From Sulfobacillus harzensis (GTDB taxonomy: Bacteria > Bacillota > Sulfobacillia > Sulfobacillales > Sulfobacillaceae), in NCBI RefSeq assembly GCF_012933365.1, contig NZ_JABBVZ010000015.1, forward strand, positions 1-63,723: a DNA stretch of 63,723 nucleotides, in the 5' to 3' direction. Shown here in pieces: positions 15,142-23,482 of this stretch (its first letter is position 1; every line of letters starts with the position of its first letter). Position numbers and translations under genes: made by a program. Below the pieces are notes generated by a model. The model saw nothing but the letters and a program-made list of their open reading frames with translations. It was not told where the DNA came from and did no database searches.

Positions 15142-16370
15142 GCTACATCAGCGTGGACGAAGCGCGGGCCCTGTTGTTAGCCCGGATCTCGACAGCGCTT
15201 CGCAGGACAGACACCCCCCTCAACGAAGCTTTGGGACGGGTACTGGCGGACGACATACAGGCACCCTCCGATTGGCCGCCCTTTTCACGGGCCGCCATGG
15301 ATGGCTACGCCTTTCGTTCGGCAAATACCCCCGGCACCTTTCAAGTCGTGGGAACGCTCTACGCGGGGGCAGTCTGGACCAAGCCGTTGATGCCCGGGGA
15401 GGCGCTCCGCATCATGACCGGCGCACCGATTCCCGAAGGGGCGGACACGGTGTTGGAGCAAGAACGGGTTACCGAAGGTCCCGTCATCGCCGTGTTAAAT
15501 CAGGTGCGCCCCGGACGCAACATCATGGTCAGAGGCCACGAATACCGTCTTGGCGATCCCGTTATTCCTGCGGGTACACGGCTTGGCCCGTTGGACGTGG
15601 GCCAATTGGCCGCCCTGGGCATCGACCGGGTACCGACCGTGCTGCCCCCTCGCGTCACGGTCCTCTCCACCGGCGACGAGGTGGCATCGACTACTGTTCG
15701 ACCCTTAAAGCCCGGGCAAATTTATGACGCGAACGGAGCGCTGTTAGCCGCGTTATATGCGGAAACCTTCGGCTGTCGCGTTCGTCGTCTCCATGTGCCT
15801 GATCAAAAGCGGCGCTTGATTGCGGCCTTGGAAAAGGTGGCACCCGCCTCCGACCTCATTATCACGACGGGCGGCGTATCGGTGGGCGCCCATGACTACA
15901 TTCCCACACTAATGGAGGATCGCTACCAACGGCTCTTTTGGCGGGTGGACATGCACCCTGGAAAAGCCGCCGCCGCCGCTCTGGTGCATGACGGAACAAT
16001 TTGGCTGGGACTCAGCGGCAATCCGGGCGCCATGTTGACGGAATGGTATCTCCTGGTAGCCCCAATTACGGCCCAAATCGCCGGATGGTCCTGGCCTGAA
16101 AGGCGGGTGCGGGGAAGGTTGGCCCGCCCTTATTCCAAGCCAACACGCGAGACTCGGTACTTGAAAGCCCATTTTCGTCGTGATCCCGAGGGGCTTTGGT
16201 TCGATTTGATAGACAACCAGTCCTCGGATGCCATTCGCTCCTTTCGGGACGCCGACGGGCTGGTCATCGTCCCGCACGAAAGCCCAGCCTTGCCAGCCGA
16301 GACCGAACTAGAGGCCCTGGTACTACCGTTTCACCGCAGCCGTCCAAGCGTCTTGGTCGAAACCGATTAA
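15138..16370 (+). CDS. moeA: Molybdopterin molybdenumtransferase MoeA
   Basis: A 410-residue enzyme that inserts molybdate into adenylated molybdopterin. Domain order is normal: 'VDEARALLLARI' and 'PLNEALGRVLADDI', then 'PFSRAAMDGYAFRS', 'GEALRIMTGAPIPEGADTVL', 'LSTGDEV', 'IITTGGVSVGAHDYI', 'GLSGNPGAML' and a C-terminal beta domain. The length is typical (about 400-410). It is coupled to mobB by a 4-base overlap. Its last 48 bases overlap the 3' end of the convergent ArsC-like gene. Confidence 0.95.
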   Translation: MSYISVDEARALLLARISTALRRTDTPLNEALGRVLADDIQAPSDWPPFSRAAMDGYAFRSANTPGTFQVVGTLYAGAVWTKPLMPGEALRIMTGAPIPEGADTVLEQERVTEGPVIAVLNQVRPGRNIMVRGHEYRLGDPVIPAGTRLGPLDVGQLAALGIDRVPTVLPPRVTVLSTGDEVASTTVRPLKPGQIYDANGALLAALYAETFGCRVRRLHVPDQKRRLIAALEKVAPASDLIITTGGVSVGAHDYIPTLMEDRYQRLFWRVDMHPGKAAAAALVHDGTIWLGLSGNPGAMLTEWYLLVAPITAQIAGWSWPERRVRGRLARPYSKPTRETRYLKAHFRRDPEGLWFDLIDNQSSDAIRSFRDADGLVIVPHESPALPAETELEALVLPFHRSRPSVLVETD

Positions 16371-16661
16371 AATTTGGCCGCCTTCCACGAGAATCGGGCG
16401 CTTGATTAGGCGAGGCTCTTCTGCCATAAAGGCGATCCAGTCTTCAGGACTTGCCGCCCGATCTCGATACTCTTTGTACTTAGGGCTCTTTTTTGACAGC
16501 AGTAGCTCCACACCACCAGCCAATTCCGCCAAGAATCGAATTTCGTCGGTCGACAACGGCTCCCCAATCAAATCGCGGAATTCATCGATTCCACGTTGTT
16601 GCGCAAGCCACGCTTGCGCTCGATTGGATGTCGTTCAGCGCTTATATCCATAAAATGTCAC
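16323..16661 (-). CDS. ArsC/Spx-family protein with in-frame UGA at the catalytic cysteine (candidate selenoprotein)
   Basis: Read from the GTG at 16661 (overlapping the fur stop as GTGA), the frame is V-T-F-Y-G-Y-K-R-[TGA]-T-T-S-N-R-A-Q-A-W-L and then runs open to 16323, 112 residues in all. In the ArsC/Spx/YffB family the same place reads Y-G-x-K-x-Cys-x-T-x-R-K-A, so the TGA at 16635-16637 sits exactly on the catalytic Cys. The rest is intact: 'ELAGGVELLLSKKSPKYKEY', 'SPEDWIAFMAEEPRLIKRPI' and 'GQILIGFDQDAW', including the family Arg in K-R-P. Length fits the family (110-120). A hairpin suited to a bacterial SECIS follows the TGA. A plain nonsense mutation is the alternative. Confidence 0.7.
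16601..16619 (-). promoter_or_regulatory. Candidate bacterial SECIS hairpin
   Basis: On the minus strand, 15 bases after the TGA: perfect 7-base stem GCGCAAG / CTTGCGC with the 5-base loop CGTGG. The loop has a G at its second position and begins 22 bases after the TGA. As I recall the bacterial SECIS model (small apical loop, G in the first two loop bases, about 16-37 bases from UGA to loop), it fits. The same bases also encode Ala-Gln-Ala-Trp-Leu-Ala, so the pairing could be chance. Confidence 0.5.
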
Positions 16662-17119
16662 GACAACACGCGCCCCCCTTGCTTGCGATTGCATTGTTGG
16701 CAGGTTCCGTAAAATTTTAATTCATGGTCCACCACCTGGAACCCGCGCTCGCGGGCCAGGCGATCCTCCATGTCGTCGAGCAAATCCTCTTGAAACTCCT
16801 CAACCCGCCCGCACCGCAGGCACACCAGGTGATGATGGCGATGCACGTTGGTCGTATGCCGATTGATTTCATATCGGGCGCGACCGTCGTTGAAATGAAT
16901 TCGCTGCAAAATCTCAAGCTGTGTAAATAGTTCAAGGGCCCGATAGACGGTCGCCATGCCAATGTCGCGGAAATCCCGTTTCACCAATTGATGAACCTCT
17001 TCCGCTGACAAATGCTGACCGGGACGTTCTAAGAAAATCTTAATAATCCGTTCGCGTTGCGGCGTCAGGCGCCGGCGGCCTTCTTCCAACCGCCGGTACA
17101 CGGAGGATAATTGCGCCAT
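16658..17119 (-). CDS. fur: Fur-family metal-dependent repressor
   Basis: A 153-residue regulator from the ATG at 17119; the GTG six bases upstream is too close to the AAAGGTGG site. The winged helix is at about residues 15-85 ('RLTPQRERIIKIFLERPGQH', 'LSAEEVHQLVKRDFRDIGMA', 'TVYRALELFTQLEILQRI'). The metal/dimer domain has 'HRHHHLVCLRCGRVEEF' and a second Cys pair 'CQQC' near the end, giving the four-Cys structural zinc. The His-rich regulatory site fits Fur or Zur/PerR; iron is most likely but is not proven. The stop overlaps the start of the ArsC-like gene, linking the two. Confidence 0.9.
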   Translation of the reverse strand: MAQLSSVYRRLEEGRRRLTPQRERIIKIFLERPGQHLSAEEVHQLVKRDFRDIGMATVYRALELFTQLEILQRIHFNDGRARYEINRHTTNVHRHHHLVCLRCGRVEEFQEDLLDDMEDRLARERGFQVVDHELKFYGTCQQCNRKQGGRVLS

Positions 17120-17175
17120 GTTCACCCACCTTTTGGTAGGCCCAGTTTACCATCCTCGATGGGGACAAACAATGA

Positions 17176-17195
17176 GCGGCCTCCGAAGAGGCCGC
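17176..17195 (-). terminator. Terminator hairpin after the M20 gene
   Basis: Perfect 8-base stem GCGGCCTC / GAGGCCGC closing a UUCG tetraloop on the minus strand, 5 bases after the amidohydrolase stop, followed by TCATTGTTTG. It separates the arginase-M20 operon from fur. Confidence 0.75.
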
Positions 17196-17199
17196 CCAA

Positions 17200-18318
17200 T
17201 TACGCATGAATTGCCCGATACAAAACTTCTGCACCAATCGGCAATGCGCGCTCGTTAATGAGAAAATGCGGAGAATGATGGGGAGGCGATTCGCCTTGAT
17301 CTTGTCCAGCCCCGACGAAGAGAAAGGCGCCCGGACGGTGCTGAAGATAATAGGCAAAGTCTTCGCCGCCCATGTCCGGCTCCGGTTCAATCACCTCGAC
17401 CACCCCGCGTAGCTTCTCCGCCCAGGCGCCGGCCTGCCGTTCGTGGTTTATCACCGCTGGATAGCCTTTGACGTACTCGACTTCTGCCGATGCGTCATAT
17501 AGGGCGGCCGTGCGTTCGGCCATGCGTCTAATCTCCGCGATCACCTGCTCTTGAACACTCCGCGAGAAGGTCCTCACTGTGCCCGTCACTTGAGCGCTCT
17601 CAGCAATAATGTTGAAGGTATGCCCTCCCTGAATCGTTCCGCAGGTGACCACTACGGGTTCAAACGGCCTTACCCGTCGGGACACAATGGTCTGCAAATT
17701 CACCACGATTTGAGACGCAATCAACACCGCATCCTTGGTTTGCTGAGGCGCGGATCCATGCCCGCCTAGTCCCTTGACGCGAATCGTGAACAGATCGGCA
17801 TTGGCCATCATCGGTCCGCTTCTCAACTCAACCGTCCCCACCGGGGCGCTGGCCCAAAGATGCAACCCGTAGATCTCATCAATGCCCTCTAGTGCCCCTC
17901 CTTCAATCATCGGAAGCGCCCCGCCCGGGGGCAACTCTTCAGCCGGCTGAAATAAAATCCTCACGGTCCCGTCAAAACGACGCTCCTCGACCAGACGTTC
18001 AGCCAAGGCCAACACAATCGCCATGTGGCCGTCATGCCCGCAGGCATGCATGACGCCGGGGTGTTCACTAGAAAAAGAAAGTTCTGTCTCTTCCGGCAGA
18101 GGTAGCCCGTCCATGTCCGCTCGGATGGCAATTGCGGGACCCGGGCCACGGCCAACAATATCGGCGATGAGGCCGGTCGAGCCCATCGGCTTCGGTTCTA
18201 GCCCCAATCGCGTCAACCTCTCCATGAGATAGGCTTGGGTCTTATGTTCTTGGAACCCTAGTTCCGGGATGCGGTGCAAATCTCGGCGATAACGAACCAC
18301 ATTCTCGTCCCAACTCAT
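17200..18318 (-). CDS. M20D-family amidohydrolase
   Basis: A 372-residue metalloenzyme of the hippurate/N-acyl-amino-acid hydrolase group. 'RRDLHRIPELGFQEHKT' opens the protein, followed by 'IAIRADMDGLPLPEET' and the metal-binding 'GVMHACGHDGHMAIVLALAE' (Cys/His ligands). 'ILFQPAEELPPGGALPMIEGG' carries the catalytic Glu pair, 'GHGSAPQQTKDAV' lies in the lid domain, and 'PEPDMGGEDFAYYL' supplies the last ligand. Such enzymes free amino acids from N-acyl or N-acetyl conjugates. It is 15 bases downstream of arginase on the same strand, suggesting amino-acid salvage or catabolism. Confidence 0.94.
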   Translation of the reverse strand: MSWDENVVRYRRDLHRIPELGFQEHKTQAYLMERLTRLGLEPKPMGSTGLIADIVGRGPGPAIAIRADMDGLPLPEETELSFSSEHPGVMHACGHDGHMAIVLALAERLVEERRFDGTVRILFQPAEELPPGGALPMIEGGALEGIDEIYGLHLWASAPVGTVELRSGPMMANADLFTIRVKGLGGHGSAPQQTKDAVLIASQIVVNLQTIVSRRVRPFEPVVVTCGTIQGGHTFNIIAESAQVTGTVRTFSRSVQEQVIAEIRRMAERTAALYDASAEVEYVKGYPAVINHERQAGAWAEKLRGVVEVIEPEPDMGGEDFAYYLQHRPGAFLFVGAGQDQGESPPHHSPHFLINERALPIGAEVLYRAIHA

Positions 18319-18333
18319 CGCGGTACCCCCCCT

Positions 18334-19233
18334 CTAAATGATGCGGTGCCCCAGTGCCGAGGCAATGAGGTTCGCGGCCAACTCTCCGGTACGGTTATGC
18401 TCATCCAAGATGGGGTTGACCTCGACCATTTCCAACGACGTAAGGATGTCGGCTTCGGCCAGCAATTCCAACGCCAGATGCGCCTCACGATCGGTCAGTC
18501 CCCCACTGTACGGTGTGCCCGAACCCGGTGCATAAAGAGGATCAAGCGCATCGATGTCAAAACTGAGATGCACCCCGTCCGTGCCTTGGCTAACGATGTC
18601 CATAGCCCGGGCCATGACCTCGCGCATGCCATAGCGATCCACCTCGTGCATGGAAAACACGGTGGCCTGACTAGCCCGGAGCGTAGCGGCCTCGTCGGAG
18701 TCAAGTGTGCGCACGCCCACGTAAACAATTTTGGCTTCATCCAAGAAGTGGCCCTTGAACGGAATGGCGAGGTCGGTTTGGCTCCGCCCCGCGGCAACCG
18801 CGACTGGCATCCCATGAATATTGCCGGACGGGGAAGAATTTTCGGTGTTAAAGTCGCCATGGGCATCGAACCACAACAATCCGATCTTGGGTCGAGCGCG
18901 CAACAGCCCGGCAATCGTCCCCATGGCAATGGAGTGGTCGCCCCCCAACACCACGGGAAATTGACCCTCATTGACCACTTTTTCCACGGTTCGGGCAAGA
19001 ACTCGGTTCACCTTGACGATTTCGTCCAAATACTTCAAACGGGGATTTTTGGGCACGCGGCTCTCAGGCACGGGCACCGCCAAGTTGCCGAGGTCGTTGA
19101 CCTGATGACCAGCCTGCCGCAACTTTTCATGCAATCCCGCATAGCGGATAGCGCTGGGGCCCATGTCCACCCCACGCCGGTCGGCACCGTAGTCCAAGGG
19201 GACGCCGATAATGCTGATGGTCTTTGGTGTCAT
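18334..19233 (-). CDS. rocF: Arginase
   Basis: A 299-residue binuclear manganese enzyme that turns arginine into ornithine and urea. All ligand motifs are present: 'VVLGGDHSIAMG', 'LLWFDAHGDFNT', 'HLSFDIDALDPLYAPG' and 'SLEMVEVNPILDEHNRTGEL'. 'NIHGMP' and 'GVRTLD' are typical arginase rather than agmatinase features, and length (about 300) agrees. AAAGGAGCGCG precedes the ATG. A TATAAT at 19260-19265 may be a -10 box, but no good -35 is visible. With proline dehydrogenase at 28.7 kb, an arginine/proline catabolic capacity is indicated. Confidence 0.95.
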   Translation of the reverse strand: MTPKTISIIGVPLDYGADRRGVDMGPSAIRYAGLHEKLRQAGHQVNDLGNLAVPVPESRVPKNPRLKYLDEIVKVNRVLARTVEKVVNEGQFPVVLGGDHSIAMGTIAGLLRARPKIGLLWFDAHGDFNTENSSPSGNIHGMPVAVAAGRSQTDLAIPFKGHFLDEAKIVYVGVRTLDSDEAATLRASQATVFSMHEVDRYGMREVMARAMDIVSQGTDGVHLSFDIDALDPLYAPGSGTPYSGGLTDREAHLALELLAEADILTSLEMVEVNPILDEHNRTGELAANLIASALGHRII

Positions 19234-19286
19234 AACGCGCTCCTTTCTATACTGACACCATTATAACCCGAGCGCCCCGTCCTTCT

Positions 19287-20039
19287 CTAACGCTTCAGGA
19301 GGTCCACCGGCGGGGGAGCCTCCAACAGTTCAGCCGGCCATCGACCCTTCACCAGCCAACGCTCGGTGCCGATAAAAATGGCCCAGGTCAGTTCCTTCTG
19401 ATATTGCGGGGTGGTCAACAGCTTTTCTTCCACGGGGTTTGTGACGTAGCCTACCTCCACATTGATGGCAGGCATCCGCGCGTGGCGCAGCACATACTGA
19501 TTGATACGCTTGACCCCGCGGCGACTTTTGGTAAAATAGCGCAATTCCTCCTGCACGTCGCTCGCCAGATGGTAACTGGCCGCGCCGTCCCAATAAAAGG
19601 TCTGGGGATTGCGCCACACCGTAGACCCTGAGTTGCAATGAATATCAATCAATACATCGCCGTTTTGTTGATTAATCCAGGTAAGTCGATCCTGGACCCG
19701 ATACTTTTTGTTCGGGGGGATTTCGCTGGGTTTGGACCACGTCATCAACACCCGCGCCCCCGCCATTTGAAACCACTTGCGAAGCTGCAAGCCAATGGCG
19801 AGATTAATGGCCGCTTCTTGGGTTCTCCGACCCAACGCCCCGGGATCATATCCGCCGTGGCCGGGATCGATGATGACGGTACGGCCCTCCAACAAATCGC
19901 CCACCAGCGGCGGCAAGATCCGGTTCGCTGGCTCTGGCGGCGCGGACGCAGCTCGTCCGGTCAACACAAAGGACCCGGTCATTACCAAAGCGGCGCCCAC
20001 ACCCAAGACACGGCTCCGCCATGCACCCTTTGCCCCCAT
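19287..20039 (-). CDS. N-acetylmuramoyl-L-alanine amidase (CwlD-like, Amidase_3)
   Basis: A 250-residue exported hydrolase. The ATG at 20039 is chosen for its AAGGAGG six bases upstream. A basic start plus hydrophobic stretch ('VLGVGAALVMTGSFVLTG') ending 'RAASA' is a signal peptide or anchor. The Amidase_3 domain follows: 'VIIDPGHGGYDPGALG' (zinc His), 'TQEAAINLAIGLQLRKWF' (zinc Glu), 'DVLIDIHCNSGS' (zinc His), 'QTFYW' and 'AINVEVGYVTNPVEE' (catalytic Glu). It cleaves the muramic-acid-peptide bond of peptidoglycan; CwlD makes muramic lactam in spore cortex. A spore role is plausible but unproven. It is 53 bases downstream of cca. Confidence 0.9.
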   Translation of the reverse strand: MGAKGAWRSRVLGVGAALVMTGSFVLTGRAASAPPEPANRILPPLVGDLLEGRTVIIDPGHGGYDPGALGRRTQEAAINLAIGLQLRKWFQMAGARVLMTWSKPSEIPPNKKYRVQDRLTWINQQNGDVLIDIHCNSGSTVWRNPQTFYWDGAASYHLASDVQEELRYFTKSRRGVKRINQYVLRHARMPAINVEVGYVTNPVEEKLLTTPQYQKELTWAIFIGTERWLVKGRWPAELLEAPPPVDLLKR

Positions 20040-20092
20040 GCGGATCCTCCTTAACATGTCCCTTGTTAAGGGGTATTCGGAGGCTTTTCCAT

Positions 20093-21277
20093 TCAGACCT
20101 CGGACTCCGGAATCTCCCGCGATGACGCCCACGTTTCCGCAAGGGCCCAGAGGGTCTCCGGGTTGTTGTCTTTCGGGTTCTTTGCCACGTGTACAGCGAG
20201 CCCTTCCAACAGCTTACCGACCTGGGTACCTGTCAGCGACCAGCGCTCTTTGAGGTCGTGAGCGCCGATTGCAAGCTCAAGCGGCTCGATGTCCAGCGAC
20301 GGAGCCCCAAAAGCCCATGCTAAGTGTCGGAAAATCCAACGTTCCCGCCCACGCGGATTCCGCGCCGCTTCTACCCACGATTGAAGATCGGGCGCAGTTC
20401 GCCCCGCCAACATCAGCGCACGACGCCATTCGCGAGGAAGCGGCCATCGGTCCGCCCACTGGGTCAAATGCTGCAGGCCGAGCCCGCGACAAACGCTATA
20501 AACGGCAATGCGTGCCACGGGATGATCCGGCACCCGTAGCGGAACCCGAACCATCTCCTGTGGCATTGTGGGCCACTCCAGAGCAACGTCTAGACCGGCC
20601 TCCGACCACAGAGGCCATCGCTCCACGGGACTCTTTAAAAACCGCAAAAACTCCGCCAGCCGCCGTTCACGGCTCAGGCCCTGGGTTAAATCCACTAAAG
20701 CGCGCGCTGCCTCCTCGGTGCTGGGGTGAATACCGGCCCCGGTGACGGCAGCGAAACGCCAGAGACGTAAAATACGCAGCGGATCTTCTTGAAAGCGGGC
20801 GTTGGCATCACCTACCGCACGCAGCGTATGCGTAGCCAAGTCGTCAAGCGCCCCGTCCACAGCCGTGACCCGATGCCCGTCGTAGGCAACCGCATTGACG
20901 GTCAAATCGCGCCGCGTTAAATCCTCAACCAGGGAATCAATGGATTCCACGCTTTGCGGTCGCCGGCGATCGGTATAGTCCCTGTCCCGGCGCAGATGGG
21001 TGACTTCCACCCGAGGTGCCAGCCAAAATGTCCCGAATGCTTCTCCTGGGTGGGTTTGCATCTTTAACTGGGCTAAAGTTGACACGGCTAAATCGGTAGC
21101 CAAATCCCACTCGACATGGTCTGGATTAAACCCCCGTGGATTCCATACCCAGTCCCGGATCGCGCCGCCGACAATCCAAGCCTGCCCGCCTTGGGCGCGA
21201 ATACGGGCGATGGCGTCCCGAACAACGCCTGCCATCGGCATCTCGAAAATCTGTTGCTCAACAGCCCAGAATGGCAT
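20093..21277 (-). CDS. cca: CCA tRNA nucleotidyltransferase (class II)
   Basis: A 394-residue class II nucleotidyltransferase that adds or repairs the 3' CCA of tRNA. The head has 'AWIVGGAIRDWVWNPRG', then 'PDHVEWDLATD', 'VEVTHLRRDRDYTDRRRP', 'LVEDLTRRDLTVNAVAYDG', 'AVGDANARFQEDPLRILRLW' and a helical C-terminal body. The catalytic D-x-D is E-x-D here (Glu56, Asp58), a conservative change. The C-terminal domain is diverged, so poly(A)-polymerase-like specificity cannot be excluded. GGGAGG lies eight bases before the ATG. It heads a two-gene run with the amidase and is divergent from the HTH-TPR gene. Confidence 0.9.
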   Translation of the reverse strand: MPFWAVEQQIFEMPMAGVVRDAIARIRAQGGQAWIVGGAIRDWVWNPRGFNPDHVEWDLATDLAVSTLAQLKMQTHPGEAFGTFWLAPRVEVTHLRRDRDYTDRRRPQSVESIDSLVEDLTRRDLTVNAVAYDGHRVTAVDGALDDLATHTLRAVGDANARFQEDPLRILRLWRFAAVTGAGIHPSTEEAARALVDLTQGLSRERRLAEFLRFLKSPVERWPLWSEAGLDVALEWPTMPQEMVRVPLRVPDHPVARIAVYSVCRGLGLQHLTQWADRWPLPREWRRALMLAGRTAPDLQSWVEAARNPRGRERWIFRHLAWAFGAPSLDIEPLELAIGAHDLKERWSLTGTQVGKLLEGLAVHVAKNPKDNNPETLWALAETWASSREIPESEV

Positions 21278-21355
21278 AAAAGAGGCCTCCCGAAGCTCTT
21301 CCCGAGTCCAAATTCCACTTTACTTATGATACATTTTATCCAAGGAGGGGTAGTC

Positions 21356-22552
21356 GTGGTCGGGACAAAAATCCGCGACTTGCGTAAGAAGATCGGCTTA
21401 ACTCAGGAACAACTGGCAGGACCGGAACTAACTAAAAGTTATGTCAGCCAAGTGGAGTTGGGGCGTATCCGGCCGTCCAAGAACGCGCTGGAAATCATCG
21501 CCCGGCGTTTGGGAAAGCCCCTCGGCTATTTCCTCGACAACGATGACGACTTGCGCACCATCGATGTCCTCCTACGGGCTTCCGAGGCGTTATGGATGAG
21601 TCAGCGCCTCGACGAAGCCGCCACCGGCCTCAAGGAAGCCCAATACCTTGCCGAGCGGACGGGGCGCGATGATATTTTGGCCAAGATTCAGGCGACGATG
21701 GGCCGACTGGAGCTGAGCCGCAACAATTTGGCGGAGGCGGAAAACCACCTTCGACGCGCTCTCGCATCGTCTGCCTTAGAGGATTCGCCCGTCGACCGTG
21801 CTCTTTCGGCGTCCGCGCTTGCTGACGTGGAAGACCAGAAAGGATACTTTAATGAGGCCCTCCGCTGGTACATTGACAGCATCAATGCTGTCCAGCGTCT
21901 CAAACCGAAAAGCGGAGCCCGGGCCCAAGTTCTTGCCGCCTTCGGAGACTTTTGCCGGCGCCACGGCGAGCCCAAGGCAGCCCTCGCTTTGTATCGTGAA
22001 GCGGAGGCCCAGGCCTCAGAAGATTCTCCCCAAGCCATCGAAATTGCCTTTAAATTAGCCGCGCTAGTCAACCGGGAAGAAGGGGAAGGCTACTGGGCTC
22101 GATCCTGGCAGTCGTTTCAATCGCTTCCCGATGGTCCGGTCCGGGCCCGCATTGCCAAAGAGGCGGTCCAAGCCAGTCTTCATCTGGGACTGACAGCTAC
22201 GGCCGAAACGCTGCTCCGCCAAGTCCCGGTCGACTCGGATGGGCTCACACTTGGGGTCGAATTAGCGTTGATGGAAGACTGCTCCCCTGAGACGGCCCGT
22301 CTATGGGCCGAACACGCGATCCGAGAGTCGCTTGCCCCAGACGTGAAGGCCAAAGCCTATTGGGCGTTATCCCGCCTGCAGTCGCGACCCGAAGACCGTC
22401 TGCAGGCATTAAAGGCGGCCATCGCGCTAGACCCTCAGAATGCCGGCATTTTACGCGATTACGTTTTGCAGGTTCTGAACGACAACGACCCAGAACAGAT
22501 CCGCACCCTGAAAAGCACGTTGGATTCGAGCGATCCCGTCGAAATCCCATAA
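21356..22552 (+). CDS. XRE-type HTH regulator with TPR domain
   Basis: A 398-residue protein from the GTG at 21356, chosen because AAGGAGGGG sits five bases upstream. The XRE helix-turn-helix is at residues 4-58 ('KIRDLRKKIGLTQEQLAG', 'KSYVSQVELGRIRPSKNALE'). The rest is a chain of tetratricopeptide-like helix pairs ('AATGLKEAQYLAERTG', 'NLAEAENHLRRALAS', 'GYFNEALRWYIDSI', 'EPKAALALYREAEAQA'). This resembles PlcR/NprR/Rap-type regulators that sense peptides through TPRs, but no signalling peptide gene is visible next to it. It stands alone, divergent from cca. Confidence 0.88.
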   Translation: MVGTKIRDLRKKIGLTQEQLAGPELTKSYVSQVELGRIRPSKNALEIIARRLGKPLGYFLDNDDDLRTIDVLLRASEALWMSQRLDEAATGLKEAQYLAERTGRDDILAKIQATMGRLELSRNNLAEAENHLRRALASSALEDSPVDRALSASALADVEDQKGYFNEALRWYIDSINAVQRLKPKSGARAQVLAAFGDFCRRHGEPKAALALYREAEAQASEDSPQAIEIAFKLAALVNREEGEGYWARSWQSFQSLPDGPVRARIAKEAVQASLHLGLTATAETLLRQVPVDSDGLTLGVELALMEDCSPETARLWAEHAIRESLAPDVKAKAYWALSRLQSRPEDRLQALKAAIALDPQNAGILRDYVLQVLNDNDPEQIRTLKSTLDSSDPVEIP

Positions 22553-22560
22553 GCTCAACA

Positions 22561-22586
22561 AAAAAAGCCCGCTGGGGGGCTTTCTC
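22561..22586 (-). terminator. Terminator of the rplM-rpsI operon
   Basis: On the minus strand AAAGCCC, a 6-base loop, GGGCTTT, then TTTTGT, just after the rpsI stop: a textbook intrinsic terminator. Read rightwards it can also serve the HTH-TPR gene, with a weaker TTTCTCT tail. Confidence 0.85.
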
Positions 22587-22596
22587 TGCTAGTGAA

Positions 22597-22989
22597 TTAA
22601 CGCTTCGAGAACTGCGGCGCCTTACGGGCTTTCTTCAGACCGTACTTGCGACGCTCCTTAACACGCGGGTCGCGGGTCAGAAATCCGTGTTGCTTTAACG
22701 GCACCCGGAAGTTGGGGTCAACGCCCAACAACGCGCGGGCAATCCCGTGGCGTACGGCACCTGCCTGTCCCGTCATTCCGCCGCCCTCGACACGGACCAA
22801 CACATCAAAACGTCCCTCGACGTCGGCCGTCTTGAGCGGACTCAAGATGGCGGTGCGCAACGTCAAAACAGGAAAGTACTGGTCGAAATCGCGGCCATTA
22901 ACCACAATGCGGCCGGTTCCGGGAACCAACCGAACCCGGGCAACCGCATTCTTGCGGCGGCCTGTACCCCAGAACTGTGCTATTGCCAT
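22597..22989 (-). CDS. rpsI: Ribosomal protein S9
   Basis: A 130-residue small-subunit protein. '[20 protein letters not shown]' near the start, '[20 protein letters not shown]' in the middle and the basic tail '[18 protein letters not shown]', whose last Lys-Arg reaches the P-site tRNA, are all intact. The ATG overlaps the rplM stop by one base (TAATG). It is the last gene of the rplM-rpsI operon, followed by a terminator. Confidence 0.97.
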   Translation of the reverse strand: MAIAQFWGTGRRKNAVARVRLVPGTGRIVVNGRDFDQYFPVLTLRTAILSPLKTADVEGRFDVLVRVEGGGMTGQAGAVRHGIARALLGVDPNFRVPLKQHGFLTRDPRVKERRKYGLKKARKAPQFSKR

Positions 22990-23423
22990 TAGCCTTTAAC
23001 CTCCCATACGTCAGGCTGTTGGGCTGAATGCGGGTGCTCAGATCCACGGTACACTTTGAGCTTTTTGAACATCGCGCGGCCCAAGCGGTTGTGCGGCAAC
23101 ATACCCCGCACAGCCTTCTCTACCGCAAATTCCGGCTTCTTAGCCATCAGTTGGCGATAGACTGTGCGCTTCAAACCGCCCTCATACCCCGAATGACGGA
23201 AATAAATCTTTTGGTCAAGCTTCCGACCGGTCAACACGGCTTTATCCGCATTCACGATGACAACATAATCACCGGTATCAATATGCGGAGTATATATCGG
23301 CTTGTGTTTTCCACGCAGAAGCATGGCCGCCGCCGTGGCTACCCGGCCCAAAGGCAATCCCGCCGCGTCAATCACGTACCACTTGCGTGTCACCTCAGCA
23401 GGACGAGCCATATACGTGGACAT
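22989..23423 (-). CDS. rplM: Ribosomal protein L13
   Basis: A 144-residue large-subunit protein that binds 23S rRNA early in assembly. The ATG at 23423 follows GGGAGGGG; a longer in-frame start at 23474 would swallow the promoter region. '[20 protein letters not shown]', '[20 protein letters not shown]', '[12 protein letters not shown]', '[20 protein letters not shown]' and '[13 protein letters not shown]' are the expected L13 blocks. It begins the rplM-rpsI operon with its own promoter and a short hairpin leader. Confidence 0.97.
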   Translation of the reverse strand: MSTYMARPAEVTRKWYVIDAAGLPLGRVATAAAMLLRGKHKPIYTPHIDTGDYVVIVNADKAVLTGRKLDQKIYFRHSGYEGGLKRTVYRQLMAKKPEFAVEKAVRGMLPHNRLGRAMFKKLKVYRGSEHPHSAQQPDVWEVKG

Positions 23424-23450
23424 GCGTGAAATTCCCCTCCCAAAATAACG

Positions 23451-23469
23451 TGTCGGCGCTCTTCCGACA
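23451..23469 (-). promoter_or_regulatory. Hairpin in the rplM leader (candidate L13 leader)
   Basis: TGTCGG / CCGACA stem with a 7-base loop in the roughly 50-base leader between the promoter and the rplM ATG. Firmicutes often carry a small L13-binding autoregulatory hairpin at this place; whether this one belongs to that class is inferred from position. Confidence 0.4.
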
Positions 23470-23482
23470 ACCAAACATAAAC

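Noticed and set aside
18274-19266. 330-codon plus-strand frame opposite arginase
   Set aside because: Mirror frame of a strongly conserved gene; no domain pattern.
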